A program made the position numbers and the translations under genes. DNA of 64,000 nt from the NCBI GenBank assembly GCA_046316615.1, contig JBKDAN010000057.1, positions 1 to 64,000 of the forward strand, written 5' to 3'. The notes below the pieces were generated by a model. That model searched no databases and was not told the origin of the DNA. It saw only the letters and a list, made by a program, of their open reading frames with translations. The DNA comes from BJHL01 sp040378885 (GTDB lineage: Bacteria; Planctomycetota; Phycisphaerae; Phycisphaerales; UBA1924). Shown piece by piece: positions 6,291-15,209 of this stretch (within the stretch, counting starts at the first letter, position 1; every line of letters starts with the position of its first letter).

Positions 6291-8825
6291 TTAGTTTGGT
6301 TTCTCCGCTTCACTTGCGAGCACGGCGGTGAGTTTTTGCTGAGCGGCGAGCCAGCGTTCCCAATCGCGTTTGCTCATGGGGAGGTTGGCGTCGGCCCAGG
6401 CGGACTCGGGCAGCGATTCATAGAACTGCTTGGCGCGCTGGTTGGCGACGCCGGCTTTTTCGTGTTCGCCCTTGGCGAGGTACGCGCTGACGACCTGCGT
6501 CATGGCGACGAGGGCGGCGGGATCTTTGGGGTAGCGCTCGCGGGCTGCGTCGTAGTGACGGACGGCGGACTCGTAGTCGGCGAGGTCGAAGGCGCAGTCG
6601 CCGCGGTAGAAGTAGGCGTTGCGAAGCATGAGCTCTTCGAGCGTGGTGAGGCGTGAGCCTTCGACCTGCGCGTCGCCCAGTTCCTGGCAGACGGTTTCGT
6701 AGAGCTCGCTGGCGCGGGAGAGACGCTGCTCGCGCAGTTGGCGGAGCTTGCGGGCGTCTTCATCGGGCATGGCGACGGTGAGTTGCTTGTCGATGGCGCG
6801 GGTGGAGAGGCGCAGGCTGTCGGCCAGGCGATAGCGCACGGTCGGCAGGACGAGGGCGTCGTCTTCGATGGTGGGGAGCTCTTGCTCGATGGCGCGTTCG
6901 ACGCGTTGGACGAATTCGTCGTACTTCTCAGCGGCGCGTTCGTAGGCGGCCTTCGCGTAGTGCACATCGCCCAGCTCGCGCAAGGCATCGCGGTAGCGCT
7001 GCGTGCCTGCGCCGCCAAGGCGGCCTGTCAGGACTTGTTCGAGCAGGTCAACGGCTTCGGTGTCGTTGGCTTCGTCGCCGTCGCTGAGCAGGGTTTGGGC
7101 GAGGGGGACGTAGGCAGCGTCGCTGTAGGGGCCGGCGCGGCCTGTGCCGTCGCGGTCGACGAGCAGATCGCGGAAGACCTGTTCGGCGAGCTTGGCGTCG
7201 CCTCGCGAGCGGTAGGCCTGACCGAGGCGGAACTTGGCTTCGGGCTGGCGGTTGTCGCCTGTGAAGTCGCCTGCGAAGCGGCGGAAAGCGTCGATGGCTT
7301 CGTCGGTTGCGCCGGCGCGGTCGAAGCTGTCGGCTGCGTTCCAGAGACTTTCGGCGTAGGCCTCGGCGTCGTCTTTCACGACGAGATCGCCGTACTCGCG
7401 GTAGTCTTCGGCGGAGGCGAGCAGGAGCTCGCGTGCTTCGCGCTGGGTGGTGGGGTCGACGTCGTCGAGGGAGAGCAGCTCGCTGTCTTTGCCTGCGGGG
7501 CGGAGCAGTTCTTCGGCGAGTGCGCGGCGGCTTTCGGCCATGAGCAGGAGCACGTCGGCGGGGACTTTGCCTTTTTCGTAGAGTGAACGCGCCAATGTGG
7601 AGAAGCGCAGCGAGGTGCGGTGCGCGTCGAGCTCAGCTTGTTCGGCGGCGCGAGCGATGACGCTCTCGGCGAGCGTTTCTTTGGTAAACGTGGCTTTGTA
7701 TTCGGGATCGGCGAAGCCGTCGACGAGCGTTTGGTAGCGTTCGAGCGAGCGTTCGGGGGCTTCGCCTGCGCGTTCGCGCAGCAGGATGGCGGCTTCGACT
7801 TCGGCGAGGCCGAGCATCGCGGCGGGGCGGTAGGGTGTGCGTTCGAAGCCGTCGAGCACGGCGGAGAAGTTCTCGCGGGCTTCGTCGAGATCGTCGGCTT
7901 GCTGGGCGACTTGGCCGCTGAGGACGAGGGCCTCGGGCAGTTGCTCGGCGCTCGGGCCCATGGCGGTGATGGCGGCGGCGAGCTGCTTCTTGGCGCCTTC
8001 GTAGTCGCTTTGGCCGAGATAGGCGCGGGCGAGGGTGAGGAGGACTTCGCCCTTGATGTCGGCGGGTGCGTCGGCCATGACGCGTGGAAGTGTGCGGAGG
8101 ATGCGCGTGGCGGCGTCTTCGTAGTAGCCTTGCGCGACTTGGAGCTTGGCTTGGCGCGAGAGAGCCCAGAGGCGATCTTCGTTGCTCAGGGCGGTGTCGG
8201 CGGTGAGCTTGGTGAGCAGATCGAGAGCGCGGGGGTAGCCTTCTTTGGTTTGGAGGCTGAGCTCGATGAGTTCTTTGGTGCGGGCGATGCGTTCATCGCG
8301 TTGGGCGTCGGGGATGCTCCCGAGGAGCGCGATGGCTTTGTCGGGCTCGTTCAGCGCGACGTGGGTGCGCAGGAGGTAGACGGTGTCCTGCCAAGTGAGC
8401 TCCGCGCCGGCTTTGGTGGCGCGGGTGTACTCGGTCACGATGTTTTCGTGATTCTCTTTGCGATCAACGCCTGCTTCGCGCTGGCCCAGATAGAGGGCGC
8501 GGGCGCGCATGAGGTAGAAGCCTTGTTCCTGCTCTTTGGTGAGGCCGCCCTTATTGAGGACGGGGAGGACGCGCTGGCCGAGTGTTTCGAGGGCCTTGGC
8601 GTATTCCTTTCCTTCCATGAGCGTTTCAGCATCGCGGAAGTCGATGGTGACATCGTGCTTGGGGCGGGTGACGAAGGCGTAGACGCCGGCGCCGATGAGC
8701 GCCGCCGCGCCGAGCACGAGGGCGGGGCCTTGCCAGGCGTCTTTCCAGGAGGCGCTGGTGGCGGCGGGGGCGGGTTGAGACTTGGCGACGTCCGACACGG
8801 GGGGCTCCGCCACGCGAAGGGCCAT
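6291..8825 (-). CDS. Large membrane-anchored TPR protein
   Basis: An 844-residue protein with an N-terminal cytoplasmic stretch and one membrane segment near 31-51 (GPALVLGAAALIGAGVYAFV), followed by a long helical-repeat domain. Typical TPR signatures recur (for example LARAYLGQSDYEGAKKQL, FRLGQAYRSRGDAKLAEQVF, and the Tyr/Ala-spaced YFYRGDCAFDLADYESAVRHYDAARERYPKDPAAL near 760), enough for more than a dozen repeats up to the C-terminus. The topology suggests a periplasmic scaffold that binds other proteins, but no partner is named by the sequence. It lies 51 bases upstream of the FlgN-like gene and is probably cotranscribed with it. The function is unknown. Confidence 0.85.
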   Translation of the reverse strand: MALRVAEPPVSDVAKSQPAPAATSASWKDAWQGPALVLGAAALIGAGVYAFVTRPKHDVTIDFRDAETLMEGKEYAKALETLGQRVLPVLNKGGLTKEQEQGFYLMRARALYLGQREAGVDRKENHENIVTEYTRATKAGAELTWQDTVYLLRTHVALNEPDKAIALLGSIPDAQRDERIARTKELIELSLQTKEGYPRALDLLTKLTADTALSNEDRLWALSRQAKLQVAQGYYEDAATRILRTLPRVMADAPADIKGEVLLTLARAYLGQSDYEGAKKQLAAAITAMGPSAEQLPEALVLSGQVAQQADDLDEARENFSAVLDGFERTPYRPAAMLGLAEVEAAILLRERAGEAPERSLERYQTLVDGFADPEYKATFTKETLAESVIARAAEQAELDAHRTSLRFSTLARSLYEKGKVPADVLLLMAESRRALAEELLRPAGKDSELLSLDDVDPTTQREARELLLASAEDYREYGDLVVKDDAEAYAESLWNAADSFDRAGATDEAIDAFRRFAGDFTGDNRQPEAKFRLGQAYRSRGDAKLAEQVFRDLLVDRDGTGRAGPYSDAAYVPLAQTLLSDGDEANDTEAVDLLEQVLTGRLGGAGTQRYRDALRELGDVHYAKAAYERAAEKYDEFVQRVERAIEQELPTIEDDALVLPTVRYRLADSLRLSTRAIDKQLTVAMPDEDARKLRQLREQRLSRASELYETVCQELGDAQVEGSRLTTLEELMLRNAYFYRGDCAFDLADYESAVRHYDAARERYPKDPAALVAMTQVVSAYLAKGEHEKAGVANQRAKQFYESLPESAWADANLPMSKRDWERWLAAQQKLTAVLASEAEKPN

Positions 8826-8920
8826 GCGCGGGTGCGCAAAGGCTGCGGCGTGGTATGGCCGTTATCGGATGAATTGGGTAGGGCAGTTGAGTTGTGCGCA
8901 GGAAAGGCGCGAGGACGGGG

Positions 8921-9613
8921 TCACTTCACTTGGAGCGGGGGTGACCAGACGGTGACCACCTGCTTGCCCATGACCATTTGGGTGATGTAGGAACCGGAGG
9001 GGACGCGGTAGATGAGCCAGAGCTGCTGATCGTCGCGGGCCGCGAAGAGTTCGGGGGTTTGGGAGATGCCGCGGAGGCCGAAGTCGGGCTCGAGCTGGAC
9101 GATGCGCTTGGTGGCATCCTCGTAGGCGAAGCCGACGGGCTCGATGAAGCCGGCGCCGTCCACGGCGAGGGTGGGGATGAGGACGCGCTGGGCGGTGGCG
9201 ACGCTTTGGCCCAGCAAGCTGCGCTTGTGATTGGCTTGCATGGGCATGATGACCCACGACTGATTGTCGGTGTTGGCGAGGCGGTCGATGTTGCCGGATT
9301 CGCCCTTGGGCATTTCGACTTTGCCGCGAACGAGGGCGGCGCCCTGCACTTCGAGGTCTGCGCTGTGCTTCGCGGAGATGGCGAAGGGGAGCTTGTTGCT
9401 GAGGATGGGCTGGATGGCGTCGCTGGTTTGGACGGAGGTGACCTGCGCGGGTTGGGCGGGCGCGGGTGTGGGCGCGGGAGCTTGGGCGACGGGCGCGGGG
9501 GTGGAGGACTTGGAGGTGAGTGCGCCGGCGACGACGAGGCCCGCGATGGCGAGCACGACAAGGAGGATGACGATGAGTTTGACTTTGGAACCGTTGTCGG
9601 AATCGTCGCTCAT
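8921..9613 (-). CDS. Membrane-anchored protein of unknown function
   Basis: 230 residues with one membrane helix near 12-32 (LIVILLVVLAIAGLVVAGAL), a Pro/Ala-rich linker (about 38-58) and a C-terminal globular part with beta character ending in WSPPLQVK. The N-terminal charge pattern puts the large C-terminal part outside the cytoplasm. No family is recognised. It lies 95 bases upstream of the TPR gene on the same strand and may head the minus-strand block of TPR, FlgN-like, kinase and regulator genes. Confidence 0.7.
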   Translation of the reverse strand: MSDDSDNGSKVKLIVILLVVLAIAGLVVAGALTSKSSTPAPVAQAPAPTPAPAQPAQVTSVQTSDAIQPILSNKLPFAISAKHSADLEVQGAALVRGKVEMPKGESGNIDRLANTDNQSWVIMPMQANHKRSLLGQSVATAQRVLIPTLAVDGAGFIEPVGFAYEDATKRIVQLEPDFGLRGISQTPELFAARDDQQLWLIYRVPSGSYITQMVMGKQVVTVWSPPLQVK

Positions 9614-9650
9614 GGTGGGCTCGCTGAAGGAGGAATCTTGCGGGGAGAGG

Positions 9651-11069
9651 TTACGGAGCGGGGAATGCGGCGCCTTGATAGGTAACGGGGCGGCAGAAGC
9701 GTTCGATGGCGCGGGGGCCGACGGCGGTTGAGTGGGGGGCGTTGCAGGCGGGGTGGGGGCCGGTGTGGTTCATCGCGTCGGCGACGCGGACGCCTGTGGG
9801 GACGCCGTTGAAGATGATGCGGCCGGCGGCGGCGGTGGCGCGGGCGATGAGCGTGGGCCAGTGGTGGTCGTGGTCGGCTTCTTCGGCGATGAGGGTGGCG
9901 GTGAGGGAGGGCGGAAAGAGGCGCGGATTACTGAGGATGCTTGCGATTGGTGCGCCGGTGATGATGACGGCGGGGCCGAAGATTTCTTGCCAGGCGGCGG
10001 CGTGGCACATGGTGGACCACGGGGCGATGAGCGCGATGGCGGGGGTCATGTGGGCGGCGCGCTGGGCTGGGGTTGGGAGCGGGGTGGGGGTGACGGCGGG
10101 GAGGGCGAGCACTTCGTCGAGAGATTGGAAGAAGCCAGAGGCGACGCGCGGAGAGAGCATGCGGCGGGGCGGGGCTGCGGCGATGAGTTTGGTGAAGGCT
10201 TTGGTGAACGTCGTGGTGTTGGTGCTCGTTGCGTCGAGTTCTTCGCAGATGATGATGCCTGGGGCGGTGCATTGCTGGCCGTGGCGGGTGAGGAGGGACG
10301 TTGCGAGGTCGCGGGTGATTTGGTCGGATCGCGAGGCGAGGGCGTGGGCGCGGATGAGGATGACGTTGCAACTACCCATTTCGGCGAAGACGGGGATGGG
10401 GTCTTGGTGGCCCAGCGGGTGGATGCGTTGGCGGGCGAGGGTGTCGATGGCGAGGCCGCCGGCGGTACTGCCTGTGAAGCCGATGGCGCGGGTGAGGGGA
10501 TGCTGGATGAGGGCGTTGGCGGCGGCGTTGTTTGGTTGATTGTCGCGTAGGTAGAGGAGAGGTGCGCCCGCGCGGTGGGCGAGGGTGGCGAGGAGTTGGC
10601 CGGTGCGCGGGTGGGCGAGGTGTTCCTTGATGATGACGGGGCAGCCTGCGGCGAGGGCGCTGGCGGTGTCGCCGCCGCAGACGCCGTAGGCGAGGGGGAA
10701 GTTGGATGCGCCGAAGACGGCGACGAGGCCCAAGGGGATGAGGCGGGAGTGGAGGGTGTGTGGCGGGCCGATGGCGGGTGTGGTGGGGGCGTCGTGCTGG
10801 GTGCGGAAGGTGGCGGGATCCTGCGTGCGCTGGGCGAAGAGGCGCAGCGTTGCGGTCATGCGGGTGAATTCGGGGGTGAGTTCGTCGATGGTGAGGGCGG
10901 ATTCGTCGCTGGCGGTGGTGAGGATGAGTTCTCGCACGGCGTCGAGGGTGTCGGCGAGGGTGGTAAGGATGCGGGCGCGGGCGGCGGGGTCGGTGAGATT
11001 GGTGGCGGCGTGCGCGGGCAGGCGTGCGGGGAGATCGGCGAGGGTGATGATGTTGGGTGCGGTGTGCAT
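9651..11069 (-). CDS. Aldehyde dehydrogenase, alpha-ketoglutaric semialdehyde type
   Basis: A 472-residue member of the aldehyde dehydrogenase superfamily. It most resembles the NADP-linked alpha-ketoglutaric semialdehyde (2,5-dioxovalerate) dehydrogenases that finish pentose and sugar-acid breakdown. Diagnostic stretches are VFGASNFPLAYGV, GGDTASALAAGCPV, the cofactor loop GFTGSTAGG, the general base E230 in FAEMGS and the catalytic C267 in GQQCTAPG. It is somewhat shorter than the usual ~510-525 residues, mainly at the N-terminus. No other sugar-acid gene is nearby, so the substrate remains an inference from family likeness. It is divergently transcribed from the comM gene, with only 24 bases between the starts. 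Confidence 0.85.
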   Translation of the reverse strand: MHTAPNIITLADLPARLPAHAATNLTDPAARARILTTLADTLDAVRELILTTASDESALTIDELTPEFTRMTATLRLFAQRTQDPATFRTQHDAPTTPAIGPPHTLHSRLIPLGLVAVFGASNFPLAYGVCGGDTASALAAGCPVIIKEHLAHPRTGQLLATLAHRAGAPLLYLRDNQPNNAAANALIQHPLTRAIGFTGSTAGGLAIDTLARQRIHPLGHQDPIPVFAEMGSCNVILIRAHALASRSDQITRDLATSLLTRHGQQCTAPGIIICEELDATSTNTTTFTKAFTKLIAAAPPRRMLSPRVASGFFQSLDEVLALPAVTPTPLPTPAQRAAHMTPAIALIAPWSTMCHAAAWQEIFGPAVIITGAPIASILSNPRLFPPSLTATLIAEEADHDHHWPTLIARATAAAGRIIFNGVPTGVRVADAMNHTGPHPACNAPHSTAVGPRAIERFCRPVTYQGAAFPAP

Positions 11070-11093
11070 GAGTAGATGCGGCTAGCCTTTGGC

Positions 11094-12707
11094 ATGCTGG
11101 CGCGAACGCAATCGTATTTGCTTCAAGGTATCGACGCACTTGCGTGCGAAGTGGAAGTTGATTTCAATGAGAATGCGACGCTGAATGAGAGCAAGAGCAT
11201 CGTGGTGGGGCTGGCGGATACGGCGGTCAAGGAATCGCTCGAGCGGGTGAAAGCAGCGCTCGTGAATAGCGCGTTTGTGGTGCCCAACGGGCGTGTGCTC
11301 GTGAACCTGGCGCCAGCGAATCTGAAGAAGGAAGGGTCAACATACGACCTGCCGATTGCGATTGGATTGCTTGCGGTGCAGGGTGTGCTGAGTGTGGATG
11401 GGGCAGCGCCCTTTGGCGGGAAACGCACGTATGTAGCGCCCGGGCAGGAATCTCGCAGCGAGCAGGAGCCGCTGGATTTGAGGCGATTTTGCATCGCGGG
11501 GGAACTTGCGCTGGATGGACGCGTGCGGCCTGTTCGCGGCGTGATTGCGATGGCGGCCTTGGCGAAGCAGCGCGGCATGCAGGGCGTGATTGTGCCGGCG
11601 GAGAATGCGAACGAGGCTTCGGCGGTGGGCGGGCTGGATGTGTATGGAGTGCGCACGCTGACGGAGGTGGTGGGGCTGGTGACGGGGCAGCTCGCGATTG
11701 AGCCGATGCCGGCGATTGATATGGCTGGGCTACTTGGCAGCGTGAAGCCGGGTGTGGACTTTGGTGATGTGCGCGGCCAGGAGGGTGTGAAGCGTGCGGT
11801 TGTGATCGCAGCGGCGGGTGGACACAACTTGCTGATGCTGGGGCCTCCCGGCAGCGGGAAGACGATGATGGCGAAGGCACTGCCTGGGGTGCTGCCTGCG
11901 CTGAGCCCGGAGGAGGCGGTTGAGATCACGCGGATTTACAGCGCAGCGGGACAACTGCCCAGCGGGATCGGTCTGGTGACGCAGCGGCCGGTGCGCAGTC
12001 CGCACCACAGCGCGAGTCTGCCGGCACTGGTGGGCGGCGGGATGATTCCGCGGCCTGGCGAGATGAGTCTGGCGCACAAGGGCGTGCTGTTTCTGGATGA
12101 ACTGCCTGAGTTTGATCGGGATGTGTTGGAGAGCTTGCGGCAGCCGCTGGAAGAGCACAGCGTGCTGGTGGCACGGGCGCACAGCAGTTTGCGATTTCCG
12201 GCGGATGTGATGCTGGTAGCGGCGATGAATCCGACACCCAAGGGTGATCTTGCGCCGGGGGATGTGGGCAAGCGCGCGATGGAGCGGTACCTTGAGAAGT
12301 TGAGCGGGCCGCTGCTGGATCGCATCGACATGCACGTCGAGGCTCCGGCAGTGCCTTGGAAGGAACTGAGCGCGGGGATGCGCGGAGAGCGCGAGGGGCC
12401 CAAGGGCGCGACGACGCAGCAGATGCGTGAGATGGTGCTGGGTGCGCGTGCGCGGGCGCACAAGCGGCAAGGCACAACGCCCAATGCGCGGCTGAGCGGG
12501 AAGCAGCTTGATCAGTTTGCGATCATCGAGAGCAAGGCGCAGTCGCTGTTGGGGCAGGCGATGACGGAACTGGGGTTGTCGGCGCGTGCGTTTGACAAGA
12601 TTCGGCGCGTGTCGCGCAGCATTGCGGATTTGGAAGACAGCGACACGGTGCTGACGCACCATGTGGCGGAGGCGATTCAGTATCGGCTGCTGGACCGCAA
12701 GGTGTGA
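11094..12707 (+). CDS. comM: ComM/YifB-type Mg-chelatase-like AAA+ ATPase
   Basis: 537 residues. The N-terminal ChlI/Lon-like domain (about 1-200) begins with the family signature LLQGIDALACEVEVD, followed by the Mg-chelatase AAA+ domain with Walker A GPPGSGKTM near 251 and Walker B VLFLDELPEFD, and a C-terminal helical domain (KIRRVSRSIADLEDS). The ATG at 11094 matches the usual start (MLA...) better than the ATG at 11076. In naturally competent bacteria ComM is a hexameric helicase that drives branch migration of incoming DNA; in others the role is less clear. The gene is monocistronic and very close to a divergent aldehyde dehydrogenase, so their promoters must overlap. Confidence 0.92.
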   Translation: MLARTQSYLLQGIDALACEVEVDFNENATLNESKSIVVGLADTAVKESLERVKAALVNSAFVVPNGRVLVNLAPANLKKEGSTYDLPIAIGLLAVQGVLSVDGAAPFGGKRTYVAPGQESRSEQEPLDLRRFCIAGELALDGRVRPVRGVIAMAALAKQRGMQGVIVPAENANEASAVGGLDVYGVRTLTEVVGLVTGQLAIEPMPAIDMAGLLGSVKPGVDFGDVRGQEGVKRAVVIAAAGGHNLLMLGPPGSGKTMMAKALPGVLPALSPEEAVEITRIYSAAGQLPSGIGLVTQRPVRSPHHSASLPALVGGGMIPRPGEMSLAHKGVLFLDELPEFDRDVLESLRQPLEEHSVLVARAHSSLRFPADVMLVAAMNPTPKGDLAPGDVGKRAMERYLEKLSGPLLDRIDMHVEAPAVPWKELSAGMRGEREGPKGATTQQMREMVLGARARAHKRQGTTPNARLSGKQLDQFAIIESKAQSLLGQAMTELGLSARAFDKIRRVSRSIADLEDSDTVLTHHVAEAIQYRLLDRKV

Positions 12708-12712
12708 GCGGC

Positions 12713-13204
12713 TCAGGTATGCGCCATGCTGCACTGCGTGACGCTGCTTTGCGGCAGCGGTGAGACGCCCAGTTGGCGCAGCATGTTGAGGGCTTGGGCG
12801 CGGTGGTGGACGCCGTGTGTCGCGACGTGGGTGAGGATTTCCACGCGAGAAAGGTTGAAGGTCACGCCGGCCTTGTTGGTGCGAGTGAAGACCTCGTCCA
12901 TGGGTCCTTCGTGCGCGACGGCGATGAGGTCGTCCATCGCGAGATCAAAGATGCGGCGCAGTTCGGCGACGGTGCGCTTTTCGTCGGAGATCCAGGGACG
13001 GGGCGTGCGCTTGGCGATGGTGTCGGTCCAGACTTGGATGGCGCCGACGTTGTGCACGATGGTGTCGTGGAGGGAGCCAAGGCCGATGGGGAAGGTGCGG
13101 TGGAGGGACTCTTCGGGGAGTTTTTCCATGGCGGCGAGCAGTTGGTGCGTGGCCCAGCGATCGTGGGTGAAGAGGACGGCGAGGGGGTTGGAGGTGGGGA
13201 GCAT
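12713..13204 (-). CDS. DinB-like four-helix metal-binding protein
   Basis: 163 residues with the DinB/YfiT layout. A metal-ligand histidine lies in the second helix (H51 in LHDTIVHN) and two more in the characteristic HVATHGVHHRAQ motif (H130, H134), together forming the metal triad. Relatives are thiol-dependent transferases or damage-inducible proteins; the actual reaction is not predictable here. It ends 5 bases after the convergent comM stop. The upstream intergenic region toward serC carries a degenerate octamer repeat. Confidence 0.85.
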   Translation of the reverse strand: MLPTSNPLAVLFTHDRWATHQLLAAMEKLPEESLHRTFPIGLGSLHDTIVHNVGAIQVWTDTIAKRTPRPWISDEKRTVAELRRIFDLAMDDLIAVAHEGPMDEVFTRTNKAGVTFNLSRVEILTHVATHGVHHRAQALNMLRQLGVSPLPQSSVTQCSMAHT

Positions 13205-13211
13205 GGGGAGA

Positions 13212-13251
13212 CCAAATTTCTAAATGGCCAAATCTCTCGATGGCCAAATGA
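13212..13251. repeat. Degenerate octamer tandem repeat
   Basis: Five consecutive 8-bp units upstream of the minus-strand DinB-like gene and ahead of serC: CCAAATTT, CTAAATGG, CCAAATCT, CTCGATGG, CCAAATGA. Alternate units are alike, so the true period is 16 bp made of two octamers (ATGGCCAAAT recurs at 13224 and 13240). It is much shorter and more decayed than the 2931-3066 array but has the same unit length. Confidence 0.7.
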
Positions 13252-13336
13252 TTGGGGTAGCGGGGGGTGGTGGGTGGGGTGGTCAGTGTGGGGAGGACGG
13301 TATCATTGTGGGCGCCTTTCTACGGAGTGTTTTCGC

Positions 13337-14497
13337 ATGACCACGTTTGCTGCTGTCAAGCCGTCCATTGCCGCTGCTCGGGCTTTTAACTATTCGGCGG
13401 GGCCTGGTGTGCTGCCTGAGGAAGTGATTCGGCAGGCGCAGGAAGATCTGTGGAGCATTGATGGCAGCGGCATCGGCATCATGGAGCACAGCCACCGTGG
13501 CAAGGTGTTTGACAAGGTGCTGGCGGAAGCAGAAGCGGCGTGCCGGCAGGTTGGCGGTGTGCCCAGCAATTACAAAGTGCTGTTCCTGACGGGCGGCGCG
13601 ACCACGCAGAATGAGATGGTTCCGAAGAACCTGATGCCTGATGGCGGCTCGGCGGCGTTCTTGACGACGGGCTACTGGTGCGAAAAGACTTGGGAAGAAG
13701 CCAAGGGGCACTTCCCGGCGAGCTACGAAGCGTGGGATGGCCGCACGGTCAAGCACGCGTACTGCCCGAGCGACAGTGAGATCAACTACGACGGCAGCAA
13801 GCAGCCGGCGTATGTGCACTACTGCAGCAACAACACGATCTACGGCACGCAGTTCCGCAACGCCGATGGTTCGTTCCGCTATCCGAAGGCTCCGGCGGGA
13901 GTGCCCACGGTGTGCGACATGAGCAGCGACATTTTCTCGCGGCCTCTGGATATCAGCAAGTTCGGGCTGATCTACGCAGGGGCGCAGAAGAATGTGGGCA
14001 TCGCGGGGACGACGCTGGTGATCATTCGTGAAGACCTGGTGGATGCGGCCAAGAAGATGGGCCGCAAGCTGTACACCATGGAAAGCTACGCGACGCATGC
14101 GAAGGGCGAGAGCCGTCACAACACGCCGCCTGCGTTTGCGATTTACATGAGCGGGCTGGTGTTCAAGTGGATCCTGAAGCAAGGCGGCCTGGCGAAGATG
14201 AACGAGTTCAATGTGGAGAAGGCCAGCCACATCTACAAAGCGATTGATGACAGCAAGGGCTTCTACAAGGGTCACGCTCGCAACGACAGCCGCAGCCTGA
14301 TGAACATCACGTTCAAGTGCCCGACGGCGGAGTTGGATGACAAGTTCGTTGCCGAAGCGCTGAAGAACCGGATGGACCAACTGAAGGGCCACCGCGCGAC
14401 GGGCGGCATTCGTGCGAGCGTGTACAACGCGATGCCTCGCGAAGGCTGTGTTGCGCTGGCGCAGTTCATGAATGAGTTTGCGCGGACGAACGGGTGA
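13337..14497 (+). CDS. serC: Phosphoserine aminotransferase
   Basis: A 386-residue class-V PLP aminotransferase. It converts 3-phosphohydroxypyruvate and glutamate to O-phosphoserine and 2-oxoglutarate in serine synthesis, and may also act in pyridoxal phosphate synthesis. Family marks are FNYSAGPGVLPEEV at the N-terminus, the substrate loop EHSHRGK, FLTGGATTQNEMVP and the PLP-binding K218 in IYAGAQKNVGIAG. The C-terminal GGIRASVYNAMP contains the phosphate-contact Arg. The frame is open far upstream, but similarity starts just after the ATG at 13337, so the upstream part is not coding. Confidence 0.95.
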   Translation: MTTFAAVKPSIAAARAFNYSAGPGVLPEEVIRQAQEDLWSIDGSGIGIMEHSHRGKVFDKVLAEAEAACRQVGGVPSNYKVLFLTGGATTQNEMVPKNLMPDGGSAAFLTTGYWCEKTWEEAKGHFPASYEAWDGRTVKHAYCPSDSEINYDGSKQPAYVHYCSNNTIYGTQFRNADGSFRYPKAPAGVPTVCDMSSDIFSRPLDISKFGLIYAGAQKNVGIAGTTLVIIREDLVDAAKKMGRKLYTMESYATHAKGESRHNTPPAFAIYMSGLVFKWILKQGGLAKMNEFNVEKASHIYKAIDDSKGFYKGHARNDSRSLMNITFKCPTAELDDKFVAEALKNRMDQLKGHRATGGIRASVYNAMPREGCVALAQFMNEFARTNG

Positions 14498-14531
14498 GGC
14501 CTTGGGCTTTCACAAGCGATTACCTCGACGA

Positions 14532-14741
14532 ATGAGCCTTGCGCTTGGTATCACTCTGGTGGTGCTGGGCGCAGGGCTCTTTGTCTTCGGGCTGCTGCCG
14601 CTGTTTGGTGTGGACATCAACGGTCGGGCCATGGGGAACGGGACGAAGGTTGGCATCGTGGCGGTACTGGTCGCTGGCGCGATGATCAAGATCGGCTGGG
14701 ACTACGTGCGACATGGCGAGCAGCGGATGGATCTGGACTGA
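14532..14741 (+). CDS. Small two-helix membrane protein
   Basis: 69 residues with two membrane helices (about 3-23 and 37-55) joined by a short loop (FGVDINGRAMGNGT), ending in a charged tail. It is unrecognised. It starts 34 bases after serC and may be cotranscribed with it; an in-frame ATG overlapping the end of serC (14472) would add 20 basic residues. The conserved-looking loop and clean hydrophobic pattern favour a real gene, but no ribosome binding site is evident. Confidence 0.6.
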   Translation: MSLALGITLVVLGAGLFVFGLLPLFGVDINGRAMGNGTKVGIVAVLVAGAMIKIGWDYVRHGEQRMDLD

Positions 14742-14776
14742 CTGGCCTGGCGCAGGGCTGTCGCTACGCTTGGGGT

Positions 14777-15178
14777 ATGGTCAACATCTCCGTTCGTTAC
14801 GCCGGGAACAAGAAGTGTGATTTGAAGCACCCCGAGGGGGCGACGCTCCGGACTGATGCTCCCAAGGACATCGGCGGGGACGCGACGGCGTTCAGCCCGA
14901 CCGACTTGGTGGCGGCGGGGCTGGCTTCGTGCATTCTGACGACGATCGGGATGTATGCGGAGCGGAACGGCTTCAGCATTGAGGGGGCGACGGCGAGCGT
15001 AGAGAAGCACATGAACGCGACGCCTCGGCGGATCGGGAAGCTGCCGGTGAAGGTGACGCTGCCGGCGAGTATTCCGGTGGAGATGCGTGAGCGGGTGGAG
15101 CGGGTGGGGCACACGTGCCCGGTGCATGCGAGTCTGCATCCGGAGATTGAGGCGCCGATCGTGTACGAGTATCGGTGA
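14777..15178 (+). CDS. OsmC/Ohr-family peroxiredoxin-like protein
   Basis: 133 residues. OsmC-family enzymes reduce organic hydroperoxides through two conserved cysteines; here these are C52 (GLASCILTTIGMYAER) and C114 (GHTCPVHASL). The SPTDLVAAGLASC helix is a family hallmark. The second-cysteine context (CPVHASL) is closer to the OsmC/YhfA group than to Ohr proper. It lies 32 bases before flgB but belongs to general stress metabolism. Confidence 0.9.
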   Translation: MVNISVRYAGNKKCDLKHPEGATLRTDAPKDIGGDATAFSPTDLVAAGLASCILTTIGMYAERNGFSIEGATASVEKHMNATPRRIGKLPVKVTLPASIPVEMRERVERVGHTCPVHASLHPEIEAPIVYEYR

Positions 15179-15181
15179 GGG

Positions 15182-15196
15182 TGGTATGGGTTTTGC
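15182..15196 (+). promoter_or_regulatory. Sigma-54-like promoter element before flgB
   Basis: TGGTATGGGTTTTGC fits the -24/-12 consensus (TGGYAYR-N4-TTGC) completely except for the final W. A sigma-54 activator is encoded in the window. Against it, only 13 bases separate the element from the flgB ATG, so the expected start of transcription would fall almost on the start codon and exclude the GAGAGG ribosome site. Confidence 0.35.
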
Positions 15197-15209
15197 GGGG
15201 TGAGAGGCG

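Noticed and set aside
12773..13336. N-terminal extension of SerC by 188 codons
   Set aside because: It reads through the DinB-like gene on the other strand and the octamer repeat; SerC similarity starts exactly after 13337.
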